Origin: Patescibacteria group bacterium
Lineage (GTDB): Bacteria; Patescibacteriota; Patescibacteriia; Veblenbacterales; UBA10138
DNA length: 42,033 nucleotides
Direction: 5' to 3'
Assembly: GCA_018817715.1 (NCBI GenBank)
Contig: JAHITT010000004.1
Coordinates: forward strand, 83,751 to 125,783
Shown here: positions 1 to 7,003 of the stretch, piece after piece
Position numbering within the stretch: position 1 is the first letter of the stretch
How the letters are laid out: each line of letters starts with the position of its first letter
The notes under the pieces: model-generated
What the model was told of the DNA's origin: nothing
Seen by the model: only the letters and a program-made list of their open reading frames with translations
The model's database searches: none
Translations under genes and position numbers: made by a program

Positions 1-1110
1 GCAGTCAGCACCCTCGGCGCGAGTATTAAAAATATCAATGACTTAAAGAGCGATGAGATTCGTAAACTGGCCTTTGAGAAGATGATCACGAGTATTGAAA
101 GTAACCCCCAGCAAAATTTGTTTAAGACGGCTATTGTAGAAGCGGCGAAGCAGGAGTATGAGTCTATTGTTTCTGAGTTGATTGAAAAGACCATTCCGAT
201 TCCACGTGTCCTCATTCAACAAAAACATGACGTAAAATCCGGCTTTAAGGATTTTGATCTTGATGTCGCTGGTCTTAATTATCAACCGGTATCCGAAGAG
301 ATTATTCGCCGGACACTACGCACCAATGAGAGCGAAGTCTTGCAAAGCGACAGTTCCGGAGTGGCGCGTGATATTCCGGAGAATATTTTAGTAAACGAGC
401 TAATCAACTATCCGGAAGTAGATTATGACCGTGAGTCCGAGCTCTTATACAAACTAGCTCGACAGGCTATCGCCAAGCTTGGTAATGGACGAAACGCTGA
501 AGATTTGGAAAACATCATCCTCTACCACAAACGAGAAATCGGTAAGTATATTTATGCACAATTACAGCAACGCTTCTATTTGGAGAGTTCCGGTTTTGAG
601 GAGCCACTGGTCTATCCATTCGATCGGATAAAGCCCCACAACTTTTCCAAATATACGGCGGACAGCGTGCATCACTACACCGAGACCATCACGCCAACAA
701 ATATTATTCCTTCAAAAGTATTCGGTGGCTTCAAAAAAGCTTGTCATAACCTATATAAGTTTGATTCAAAAGCAGAGAAAGATTTTGCTACGATCCTAGA
801 GAAAGATACCGATGTTTTGAGATGGCTCCGACCAGCCGACTCCCAATTCGAGCTGTATTGGAAGTACAACTCAAAACGCTATCATCCGGACTTCGTGGTC
901 GAGACAGCAGATACGATCTTTATGGTTGAAATTAAAGCCGAAAGAGATATCGATGACGCAGAAGTTCAGGAGAAAGCCGAAGCTGGCAAGAAATACTGCG
1001 AGGCCGCTACCACATTTAACCTAGCTAATGGCGGTAAAAAGTGGACTTATGTTCTTATCCCGCATACAGCTGTCGCGCCGAACATGAGTTTGAAAGGGCT
1101 ATGCAAGTAA
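1..1110 (+). CDS. Type III restriction endonuclease subunit (Res), C-terminal part, 5' truncated by window edge
   Basis: The frame is open from base 1 (369 residues visible), so the ATG at 82 is internal and the N-terminal helicase part lies outside the window. The visible part fits the C-terminal region of type III restriction (Res) subunits, which cut DNA after ATP-driven movement from a site recognised by the Mod methyltransferase. Near the C-terminus (visible residues about 255-320) is a PD-(D/E)xK-type nuclease signature: YHPDFVVE, then MVEIKAE, with Asp about 297, Glu 310 and Lys 312. A FDSKAEKDFA segment before it is also typical. The next gene starts one base after the stop, so the two are probably co-expressed. 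GC is higher than in the core region. A mod gene would be expected upstream but cannot be seen. Confidence 0.82.
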   Translation, partial: AVSTLGASIKNINDLKSDEIRKLAFEKMITSIESNPQQNLFKTAIVEAAKQEYESIVSELIEKTIPIPRVLIQQKHDVKSGFKDFDLDVAGLNYQPVSEEIIRRTLRTNESEVLQSDSSGVARDIPENILVNELINYPEVDYDRESELLYKLARQAIAKLGNGRNAEDLENIILYHKREIGKYIYAQLQQRFYLESSGFEEPLVYPFDRIKPHNFSKYTADSVHHYTETITPTNIIPSKVFGGFKKACHNLYKFDSKAEKDFATILEKDTDVLRWLRPADSQFELYWKYNSKRYHPDFVVETADTIFMVEIKAERDIDDAEVQEKAEAGKKYCEAATTFNLANGGKKWTYVLIPHTAVAPNMSLKGLCK

Positions 1111-1111
1111 T

Positions 1112-3373
1112 ATGATCAGTAAAATATCAAAATCGGATAAAAAGTTTACAGTTAAACAAAAGGCGTTTTTGTATTTCTATAAATCTAGGCAGTATGTTTA
1201 CAATGACTGGTTAATAACAAAGGAGAGGCTGATCAAATTTGTCGACTCTTTTTTGTTTTACTTACTAATCTATAGCATTTTTATATTCACACTCCAAAAA
1301 AGTTTGAACTGGTTAAATGTAACCGTTTCCGAAGATCAGTTACATAATCTCGGCTTTGCCATCGCTGGAATAATTGGTGCTTCAATAGCAATTATATTTT
1401 CTTTTTCTACATTTATTTTACAAAGCACAGCTGATCTTTTTTCTACGCAATATTTACATAAGTTTATCCAAGATAAAAAGGAGAAGTATTTCTTTTGGAT
1501 ATTGGTAGCGTTAACAGTATTATCTTTTTTAACACCAGTATTTCTTAAATTTTCTGTCCTTGAAATATTGCTCACTATTTTATTTATTGCGTTTTATTTG
1601 ATCTACTCTCTATATAAAGAATTAAGAACAAGAATCAGCCCGGATGCAACTCTAACGAAGATCAGAAATGATGCGGTAAAACGTTTAAGTAAAGTAAATA
1701 AGGAACTCAAGAAGCATGCGTATATTCAGGATAAAATATTCGAATACGAAAAAGAAAGCAAAAATCTCTCCTTAGCAATTCAGTACAAATCAAATCCAAA
1801 CTGGAATGTTTTGCCACTTGAAAATGTAAAATATCTATATGAAATAGGTCTTAGGCTTCTCTCAAAAAATGAAATCAACTCTTTCAATTTAACACTGAGG
1901 TACATTCATGACGTTTATCTAAAGCATCTCGGTTTACGAAATGGTCATATCATTAGAGTTCCGGCGAGTTTCTGGGGGGCATATACATTCGAAGACGAGG
2001 GTTTTACTGCAAATATTCTTGAATATTTTGAGTCTATAGGCAACCGAATAATTCAAGATAAGCGGAAGGAAAATATATATTTCTTGCTGAATGTTTACGA
2101 GAATATCATAGCCAATCTCCTTGTTTTTAAGTATGCCGATAACAATATAGGATCACGAGGTGAAAATCCGATCCTAAGTCTAGTTTTAGGTTATTACTTG
2201 GGACTTATTAGTAAGCTAGTCCAAACTAAAGAAAGAGATTGGATATGGGAGGCAATTAAATCAATCTCCAAAGTCTCAAACAGTCTTTTAAGTTCTGAAT
2301 ATAATCACTTTAACCATAATCAAATCAATCAAGCTTTGGATGAAATTACTATAAGCTGTCTTTCATCGAATGAAAGTCAAGAAGCTTTTCTCAAAGAGGT
2401 AGTAAATGTATCTTTCAATCAAATAAAAATTGGTTGGAATAAATACCAAAATAATGAAATCTTTTGGAAAGATCTATTCAAGACCTTGAAGAAAAACACC
2501 TTGGCTCTTGCTCTGGCTCCTGGAATTAATTTGTCAGTAAGTGAATTGTATATAAATTTTCAGGCGTGGTTGGCAGAAGTAATAAACTCAATATTTAAAT
2601 TAGAGGACAAAGATGGGCAAGTAAAACTTCGAGATGCATACATTGATTTACTCGAAAGATGGAGTGATTTTCTGCTAGATATTGCTCGCGACTTTGGCTT
2701 AGAAAATAAGCAGATTGGATTACCTGTTATCCAGTCTGTAGAAAATAATCTAAGAATCATTTATGGCATACAAGGAAAATTTGAACTGAAACTGGACAAG
2801 CTGTACCGAACCCAATTCAATACGCTTAGTTGGTATTTTCATAAGACAGATAAAGTGGATGAGAGTTTCCTTTTTAATCTTGAACAGGTGCATGAACTTC
2901 TACTCAATGAGATAAACGGTAATTTGAGTGAAAAGATTGATAGCACACAGGTTATTGATTTATACATTCGGCTTGTTCAACAACACTTTGAGAAAGTGTC
3001 GGTGGGCTACGGATACAATCATCCACGAGTCATTGAAAAATTCATTCATCTCGGGCTGATTCTAACGAAATACGATTTAGATACTACAGAACTCGTAAAA
3101 CTGATTGATGATCTGAACAAAAAATATCTTGAATTAAATAAGGAATATTTCGACTTAAAATCGAAGACTCCAAACTTGATGGGGCCCGACGAGTACCAAC
3201 TATGTAAAGAAATACACGACCTAGAAAACGATCTATTTTCCTACAACAGTGGGATGGCAATGGGTATCAAACACTTGTTAAGGCAAGAAATAACCAAAGA
3301 TATTTGGGATCGTTTCATTGCGCAGATTAAATATTGCGAAGGAATAAAATATACCACTACAAGTGGTTTTTAA
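1112..3373 (+). CDS. Large membrane protein coupled to the restriction gene (DUF2254-like N-terminus), function unknown
   Basis: A 753-residue protein with four predicted membrane segments in the first 170 residues (about 47-65, 82-105, 126-146, 149-168), followed by about 580 mostly helical, soluble, cytoplasm-type residues. The stretch ILQSTADLFSTQYLHKFI between segments 2 and 3 resembles the conserved patch of DUF2254 membrane proteins, but I make this link from memory of the pattern, so it is tentative. The start lies one base after the stop of the type III restriction gene, which indicates translational coupling and a shared role or shared transfer. The gene is much more AT-rich than its neighbours. 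No nuclease, ATPase or protease motif is visible. Confidence 0.7.
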   Translation: MISKISKSDKKFTVKQKAFLYFYKSRQYVYNDWLITKERLIKFVDSFLFYLLIYSIFIFTLQKSLNWLNVTVSEDQLHNLGFAIAGIIGASIAIIFSFSTFILQSTADLFSTQYLHKFIQDKKEKYFFWILVALTVLSFLTPVFLKFSVLEILLTILFIAFYLIYSLYKELRTRISPDATLTKIRNDAVKRLSKVNKELKKHAYIQDKIFEYEKESKNLSLAIQYKSNPNWNVLPLENVKYLYEIGLRLLSKNEINSFNLTLRYIHDVYLKHLGLRNGHIIRVPASFWGAYTFEDEGFTANILEYFESIGNRIIQDKRKENIYFLLNVYENIIANLLVFKYADNNIGSRGENPILSLVLGYYLGLISKLVQTKERDWIWEAIKSISKVSNSLLSSEYNHFNHNQINQALDEITISCLSSNESQEAFLKEVVNVSFNQIKIGWNKYQNNEIFWKDLFKTLKKNTLALALAPGINLSVSELYINFQAWLAEVINSIFKLEDKDGQVKLRDAYIDLLERWSDFLLDIARDFGLENKQIGLPVIQSVENNLRIIYGIQGKFELKLDKLYRTQFNTLSWYFHKTDKVDESFLFNLEQVHELLLNEINGNLSEKIDSTQVIDLYIRLVQQHFEKVSVGYGYNHPRVIEKFIHLGLILTKYDLDTTELVKLIDDLNKKYLELNKEYFDLKSKTPNLMGPDEYQLCKEIHDLENDLFSYNSGMAMGIKHLLRQEITKDIWDRFIAQIKYCEGIKYTTTSGF

Positions 3374-3410
3374 CTTGCGTGGACAATGTACTAAAAGTTA
3401 ATTATAAAAT

Positions 3411-3719
3411 ATGGAAATCGAATCAAAACATCAAATTCTTGAACGGCGGAAAGAGATCGAGCAGGATCTCGTGGAGATGCTCAAGGAGACCGAGAGTGAT
3501 TTTACTTTGGATCATGTCCGGGACGCTATTTTTCACGAGGAGGATAACGACGACATGATGAAAGTCGTGGCTATGTTTGATCGAGGCGGAGATGCCACCG
3601 AACTTGAAAATGTGCTCGAGCTGGTAACCGACGCTTGGAATTATTTTCCACACAAAGTCCTCGGCGGTATCTCCCCAACCGAGAAATTATTAGAGCATCA
3701 CAATAAAACTAAAAAATAA
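3411..3719 (+). CDS. Small acidic protein of unknown function
   Basis: A 102-residue acidic protein, not recognised. The first 60 residues are charged and helical (many E, D, K, R). The C-terminal part contains a compact motif, AWNYFPHKVLGGISPTE. A NYFPH..LGG.SP pattern also occurs at the ends of some transposase-like and SEC-C-like proteins, but this is too short for a call. It follows the restriction cluster by 37 bases, and the TspO-type gene starts two bases after its stop, suggesting one transcript. A TGGACA (3380-3385) and TATAAA (3403-3408) pair with 17-base spacing lies just upstream, but the -10 is only 2 bases from the ATG. Confidence 0.6.
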   Translation: MEIESKHQILERRKEIEQDLVEMLKETESDFTLDHVRDAIFHEEDNDDMMKVVAMFDRGGDATELENVLELVTDAWNYFPHKVLGGISPTEKLLEHHNKTKK

Positions 3720-3721
3720 TT

Positions 3722-4732
3722 ATGAAAATCAACAACACATTCAAACTCATCATCGCCATTGTCGTATCCGAGCTCGCCGGTATTATCGGCTCGGTGTTCA
3801 CCACTCCATCCATTGCCGGTTGGTATGCTGGGATCGTCAAACCGGCTCTTAATCCTCCAGCGTGGGTGTTCGGACCGGTCTGGACGACACTCTTTGCGCT
3901 TATGGGCATCGCGGCCTTTCTCGTCTGGAAGAAAGGGCTGGATCGCAGAGATGTAAAAATCGCTCTTGGCATATTCCTCGGCCAGCTGGTGCTCAATACC
4001 ATTTGGTCAATTATCTTTTTCGGTCTGCATAGTCCCGGTGGTGCGCTTATCGAGATCGTATTCCTCTGGCTCGCCATTCTCGCCACGATCGTTGCGTTTT
4101 ATAAAATCTCCCGTCCGGCCGCATGGCTCCTTGTGCCCTACATTCTTTGGGTAAGCTTCGCCGGATATCTTAATTTCTCAATCTGGCAACTTAATTCTCC
4201 CGCAGATTCGGGACAAGTTGCATGTACTCAAGAGGCCAAGCTTTGTCCGGATGGATCGTATGTCGGCCGTACCGGACCCAAGTGCGAATTCGCCGCGTGT
4301 CCGGGAGGAAATAATGATCTTTGGAAGACTGCAACTAGCAATGGCATAACGTTCCAGTATCCGGAGACTTTGCTCACTACATACATCAACACGCAGGACT
4401 GGCCTCCGCAGGTTCAGGTTTTGAATGAGCCGTTTACTTGCACCGAAGCAGGAGAAGAAACTGCTCGGGCAGGACAGACCATGAAGCGAATGGTGGATGA
4501 CAGGACATATTGCGTGACCAAAGAAAGCGAAGGTGCGGCTGGCAGTGTTTACACTAACTACGCGTATGCTTTTCCGAGCACTGACAAGACAATCATTTTC
4601 ACATTCAGCTTGCGAGCCGTGCAGTGTGCAAATTACGACGATCCGCAAAAGACCGCCTGCGAAAATGAGCGATCAGCGTTTGATTTGGATAGCACTGTTG
4701 ATCGGATGGCGAGAAGCATAAAATTTCGATAA
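3722..4732 (+). CDS. TspO/MBR family membrane protein with an extra Cys-rich linker and C-terminal domain
   Basis: Residues 1 to about 158 are a full five-helix TspO/MBR (tryptophan-rich sensory protein) domain. The hallmark NPPAWVFGPVW follows helix 1, LNTIWSIIFFGL is also present, and the last helix ends in LNFSIWQLN. TspO proteins bind tetrapyrroles and related ligands in the membrane. Unusually, the chain continues for about 175 residues. A Cys-rich segment (about 165-195, with KLCPDGSYVGRTGPKCEF) is followed by a domain containing four further cysteines (about 230-310), likely outside the membrane. Typical TspO proteins are only about 150-160 residues. GC is high (near 50%), unlike the core of the window. 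The TspO call is firm; the role of the extension is unknown. Confidence 0.85.
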   Translation: MKINNTFKLIIAIVVSELAGIIGSVFTTPSIAGWYAGIVKPALNPPAWVFGPVWTTLFALMGIAAFLVWKKGLDRRDVKIALGIFLGQLVLNTIWSIIFFGLHSPGGALIEIVFLWLAILATIVAFYKISRPAAWLLVPYILWVSFAGYLNFSIWQLNSPADSGQVACTQEAKLCPDGSYVGRTGPKCEFAACPGGNNDLWKTATSNGITFQYPETLLTTYINTQDWPPQVQVLNEPFTCTEAGEETARAGQTMKRMVDDRTYCVTKESEGAAGSVYTNYAYAFPSTDKTIIFTFSLRAVQCANYDDPQKTACENERSAFDLDSTVDRMARSIKFR

Positions 4733-4744
4733 AATAGAATAAAT

Positions 4745-4900
4745 ATGGGAAAATATAAATTTGTTAATCTAACGGTATTCATAATCTTTTTTGGAACAGC
4801 ACTTTTCGAGGCATTCCAAAAACAAAATTGGATAGAGGTGATTTTATTTTTAGCCTTGGGCGTATTATCACTTTGGGCTGATTCTAAAAGAAAAACTTGA
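4745..4900 (+). CDS. Small two-helix membrane protein, hypothetical
   Basis: A 51-residue reading frame: a short basic start (MGKYKF), one hydrophobic segment (about 7-22), a polar turn, a second hydrophobic segment (about 29-44), and a basic tail (DSKRKT) ending in TGA. The hydrophobic pattern and its place 12 bases after the TspO-type gene and 13 before the next gene support a real gene in the same transcript. No strong Shine-Dalgarno sequence is present. It is not recognised. AT-rich compared with both neighbours. Confidence 0.5.
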   Translation: MGKYKFVNLTVFIIFFGTALFEAFQKQNWIEVILFLALGVLSLWADSKRKT

Positions 4901-4913
4901 AATCAAAAAAATA

Positions 4914-5381
4914 ATGAACACATACAAGCACACTCAAATTGGCTACTTGATGTTGGTTGTCACGCTGGTCGTACTGGTTTTTTTCTCCTGGCTTCAGATT
5001 ACGGCCAGAGCTGAACCTCCCTCAGTCGACTCCGGTACAAATTTTGCCATTACCGCTATCATGGTGCTGATCTTATTCATTCTTGCATCTTTCGGCTCGC
5101 TTACCGTGAGCGTTGACGAACAGCGCGTGGCGGTCAAGTTTGGCTGGGGCATTTTTCGCAAAAAATTCTCGGCAAGTGAGATTGCTTCAGTCTCGCAGGT
5201 AAAAAACCATTGGTATTACGGCTGGGGTATCCGATTGTGGTTCTGTCCGAAAATGTGGATTTATAATGTTTCCGGTTTTGATGCAGTTGAAATTCGAATG
5301 AAGAACGGAAAAATCTATCGCATCGGAACGGATGAACCGGAAAAACTTGAGACCGCAATCAAGCGAGTCATATTTGCTTAA
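4914..5381 (+). CDS. Membrane protein with PH-like domain, hypothetical
   Basis: A 155-residue protein with two membrane helices (about 11-30 and 44-65), then a domain of about 85 residues rich in beta strands. Segments such as LTVSVDEQRVAVKFGWG, KKFSASEIASV and EIRMKNGKIYRIGTDEPEKL fit the layout of bacterial PH-like domains fused to a two-helix anchor, including the closing helix (LETAIKRVIFA). The function is not known. It is the last + strand gene of the accessory region. Its stop codon lies inside an inverted repeat (5372-5402) that probably ends the transcript. Confidence 0.6.
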   Translation: MNTYKHTQIGYLMLVVTLVVLVFFSWLQITARAEPPSVDSGTNFAITAIMVLILFILASFGSLTVSVDEQRVAVKFGWGIFRKKFSASEIASVSQVKNHWYYGWGIRLWFCPKMWIYNVSGFDAVEIRMKNGKIYRIGTDEPEKLETAIKRVIFA

Positions 5382-5402
5382 TTTTTGAAAAGTTAAGCAA
5401 AT
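5372..5402. terminator. Inverted repeat at the end of the accessory gene cluster
   Basis: A perfect 10-base stem, ATTTGCTTAA / TTAAGCAAAT, with an 11-base loop. It contains the stop codon of the + strand gene, and on the other strand the stop of an open minus-strand frame (5393-5593), so both frames end in FA-stop within the stem. The position suits a transcription end for convergent genes. There is no long T run, so factor-independent termination is not certain. Confidence 0.45.
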
Positions 5403-5640
5403 CGTCCTACGCTCTCAAATTTCGTCTTACGGCTCGTCAGTGTTGCAATTGGTGCAAAGCTCTTACCTTTGTCACAAAGCTCGCCACAAGGGCAACCAGC
5501 TGGGGAATCAGGGGTTACAGGTTCTCGTACTTGGCCAGCAATCCTTTCATCTGGTCTAAAACCACGGTAGGATATTTGTACTCCTCCGCCCAGTCAAAAG
5601 TTCGAAAATCGTTGAGCAGGGCGAGCCATAACAAAAGACA
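5393..5640 (-). pseudogene. Degenerate minus-strand coding remnant, possibly the 3' end of a serine recombinase
   Basis: This is most of a 339-base stretch without an intact gene (5382-5720). One minus-strand frame (5515-5640) reads 41 residues, including LLNDFRTFDWAEEYKYPT and a closing helix ending KYENL-stop. This resembles the tail of recombinases found in Patescibacteria-type genomes, though I am relying on memory of the pattern. A second frame (5393-5593) is open for 66 codons and contains SPAGCPCGELCDKGKSF. Both start at a stop codon and have no credible start, so this is a remnant rather than a working gene. GC is near 50%, as in the accessory region and unlike what follows. It marks the junction with the core-like sequence. 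Confidence 0.35.
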
Positions 5641-5664
5641 TCACCTTGTGTGGTGTTTTTTGTT
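5630..5664. terminator. Strong hairpin terminator at the accessory/core junction
   Basis: A stem of about 15 pairs (two of them G-T), from AACAAAAGACATCAC to GTGGTGTTTTTTGTT, with a short CTTGT-type loop. A-rich on the left and T-rich on the right, it can work in both directions. It isolates the island side from the following + strand gene. Confidence 0.6.
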
Positions 5665-5689
5665 ATTAGTCTATAAATATGATATGTTC

Positions 5690-5712
5690 TTAGGGGTTTA
5701 ATTTAAACCTAA
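5690..5712. promoter_or_regulatory. Palindrome between promoter and the 5721 gene
   Basis: GGTTTAA-T-TTAAACC (5695-5709) is a perfect 7+7 palindrome, with one more wobble pair. It lies 11 bases before the ATG at 5721 and downstream of a TATAAA (5672-5677). The site is well placed for a repressor. The protein that would bind it is not known. Confidence 0.35.
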
Positions 5713-5720
5713 TCAATATT

Positions 5721-6062
5721 ATGAAAACCGAACAGTCTTTAACTTTTATAAAATCCCTGCACACTATTATCTGGCTGATTATGGCTGTGGCAACAATATA
5801 CATTTTATATGCCGGACTGACTAAAACTTTTAATATCTGGTTGTGGATATCAATCGGACTTTTAGTTATGGAATCTATTGTTTTATTAATTAACCGCTGG
5901 ACCTGCCCGCTTACGCCTGTGGCTATGAAATACACCACCGATAGACAGGATAATTTTGACATTTACTTACCGCTGATAATGGCTAAATATAATAAAATAA
6001 TCTTTGGCACTATTTTTGCTATTGGTTTATTACTGGTGATCTTTAACACTCTTACCAGATAA
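5721..6062 (+). CDS. Three-helix membrane protein, hypothetical
   Basis: A 113-residue protein with three membrane helices (about 14-32, 40-57, 90-108). Between helices 2 and 3 is a conserved-looking segment, NRWTCPLTPVAMKYT, followed by NFDIYLPLIMAKYNK. This NRW-CPLT / NFDIYLP signature belongs to a family of small uncharacterised membrane proteins seen in many bacteria; no reaction is known to me. It is the first gene on the core-like side, and AT-rich like the rest of the core. A terminator follows directly. A palindrome upstream (5695-5709) suggests regulation. Confidence 0.65.
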   Translation: MKTEQSLTFIKSLHTIIWLIMAVATIYILYAGLTKTFNIWLWISIGLLVMESIVLLINRWTCPLTPVAMKYTTDRQDNFDIYLPLIMAKYNKIIFGTIFAIGLLLVIFNTLTR

Positions 6063-6083
6063 CCAATCAAAATTTCTTACTTT

Positions 6084-6116
6084 ATAAAACTCCTTAGTTT
6101 AGCTAAGGAGTTTTAT
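6084..6116. terminator. Hairpin terminator after the 5721 gene
   Basis: A perfect 13-base stem (ATAAAACTCCTTA / TAAGGAGTTTTAT) with a 7-base loop, starting 21 bases after the stop codon. The T-rich right arm suits factor-independent termination on the + strand. Confidence 0.75.
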
Positions 6117-6126
6117 AATTAGTCTG

Positions 6127-6135
6127 TGTTATAAT
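6127..6135 (+). promoter_or_regulatory. Extended -10 promoter of the nitroreductase gene
   Basis: TG-T-TATAAT lies with exactly 6 bases between the -10 and the ATG at 6142. Transcription would start at or next to the A of ATG, giving a leaderless mRNA. No good -35 is present because the preceding terminator occupies that place. Confidence 0.6.
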
Positions 6136-6141
6136 TAAGAT

Positions 6142-6807
6142 ATGAACACTCCAGAACAAATTCTATCAGCTTTTAATTTTCGGCACGCCTGCAAGGAATT
6201 TAATCCCCATAAAAAAATTTCTAAGCCAGATTTTAATGTTATTTTAGAAGCGGCCCGATTATCGCCCAGCTCTTTTGGTTTTGAGCCTTGGAAATTCCTA
6301 ATACTGCAAAATCCAGACTTAAGGGAAAAAATAAGGCCAGTCTGCTGGGGCGCGCAAAAACAGCTACCTACGGCCAGCCATTTTGTTATAATTCTAGCCA
6401 GAACCGGCGCCGACATGTCCTATGATTCTGATTATATAAAATCTACTATGGCTGAAGTGCAAAAAAGTCCGCCCGAAATAATTGAGACCAGAATTAACCG
6501 ACTTAAAAAATTTCAACAAACAGATTTTAATTTGAACAATGAAACTTCTCTGTTTGATTGGGCTAGTAAACAGGCTTACATAGCGCTTAGCAATATGATG
6601 ACGGCGGCCGCCCTACTAAAAATTGATTCCTGTCCCATAGAAGGCTTTAATCGGGAGAAATTAGAACAAATACTGGTTGATGAAAAAATACTAGACAAAC
6701 AACATTTTGGCGTGACTTGCTTGGTAGCTTTTGGTTACCGGGCCGAACCACCTAAAAAACCAAGAACCAGACGATCTTTGGATAAAATTACTGATTGGTT
6801 TAATTAA
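6142..6807 (+). CDS. Nitroreductase family NAD(P)H-dependent oxidoreductase
   Basis: A 221-residue flavoprotein of the NfsB-type nitroreductase family, which uses FMN and NAD(P)H to reduce nitro groups, quinones or similar substrates, normally as a cytoplasmic homodimer. Visible family marks are the N-terminal FNFRHACKEF (FMN phosphate contact), SPSSFGFEPWKFLI (about 38-51), the central SKQAYIALSNMMTAAALL helix, and the C-terminal LVAFGYRAEPP followed by KPRTRRSLDKIT. Length matches the family. The substrate cannot be told from sequence. The gene is probably transcribed alone, from a leaderless promoter, with a hairpin after it. Confidence 0.88.
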   Translation: MNTPEQILSAFNFRHACKEFNPHKKISKPDFNVILEAARLSPSSFGFEPWKFLILQNPDLREKIRPVCWGAQKQLPTASHFVIILARTGADMSYDSDYIKSTMAEVQKSPPEIIETRINRLKKFQQTDFNLNNETSLFDWASKQAYIALSNMMTAAALLKIDSCPIEGFNREKLEQILVDEKILDKQHFGVTCLVAFGYRAEPPKKPRTRRSLDKITDWFN

Positions 6808-6845
6808 AAAATAATTTAACATTTAACTTGTTCAATAAACACCCA

Positions 6846-6868
6846 GCGCCTTATTTAAGGCGTTTTAT
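6846..6868 (+). terminator. Short GC hairpin with T-rich tail after the nitroreductase gene
   Basis: CGCCTT / AAGGCG with a four-base loop, followed by TTTTATTTATTATT. Located about 40 bases after the stop codon. Confidence 0.6.
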
Positions 6869-6904
6869 TTATTATTATTGTTTAAATAAAGAACTTAAAA
6901 AATA

Positions 6905-6994
6905 CCCGACAAAAAATTAAACTGCTCAAATAAAGGGTTAAAGGCCTCTTAACTAGTCGCTACCCTTTTCAGAAACAACAATGTCGTGTAAACT
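6905..6994 (+). promoter_or_regulatory. Promoter and possible structured leader region of the ABC-F gene
   Basis: Contains nested inverted repeats: AAGGGT (about 6936) with ACCCTT (about 6961), and inside them GTTAA / TTAAC around AGGCCTC. A TAAACT -10 hexamer, preceded by TG, lies at 6989-6994. This places the transcription start near 7001 and favours the ATG at 7004 with almost no leader. The repeats would then be upstream of the transcript and could be an operator. Confidence 0.35.
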
Positions 6995-7003
6995 GTGACA
7001 ACT

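Noticed and set aside
4178-4648. 156-codon frame antisense to the TspO fusion gene
   Set aside because: Shadow of a GC-rich gene. The + frame continues a recognisable protein with regular Cys motifs.
6995-7003. GTG start of the ABC-F gene
   Set aside because: It directly abuts the TAAACT -10 element, so it would lie upstream of the transcript start. The ATG at 7004 fits.
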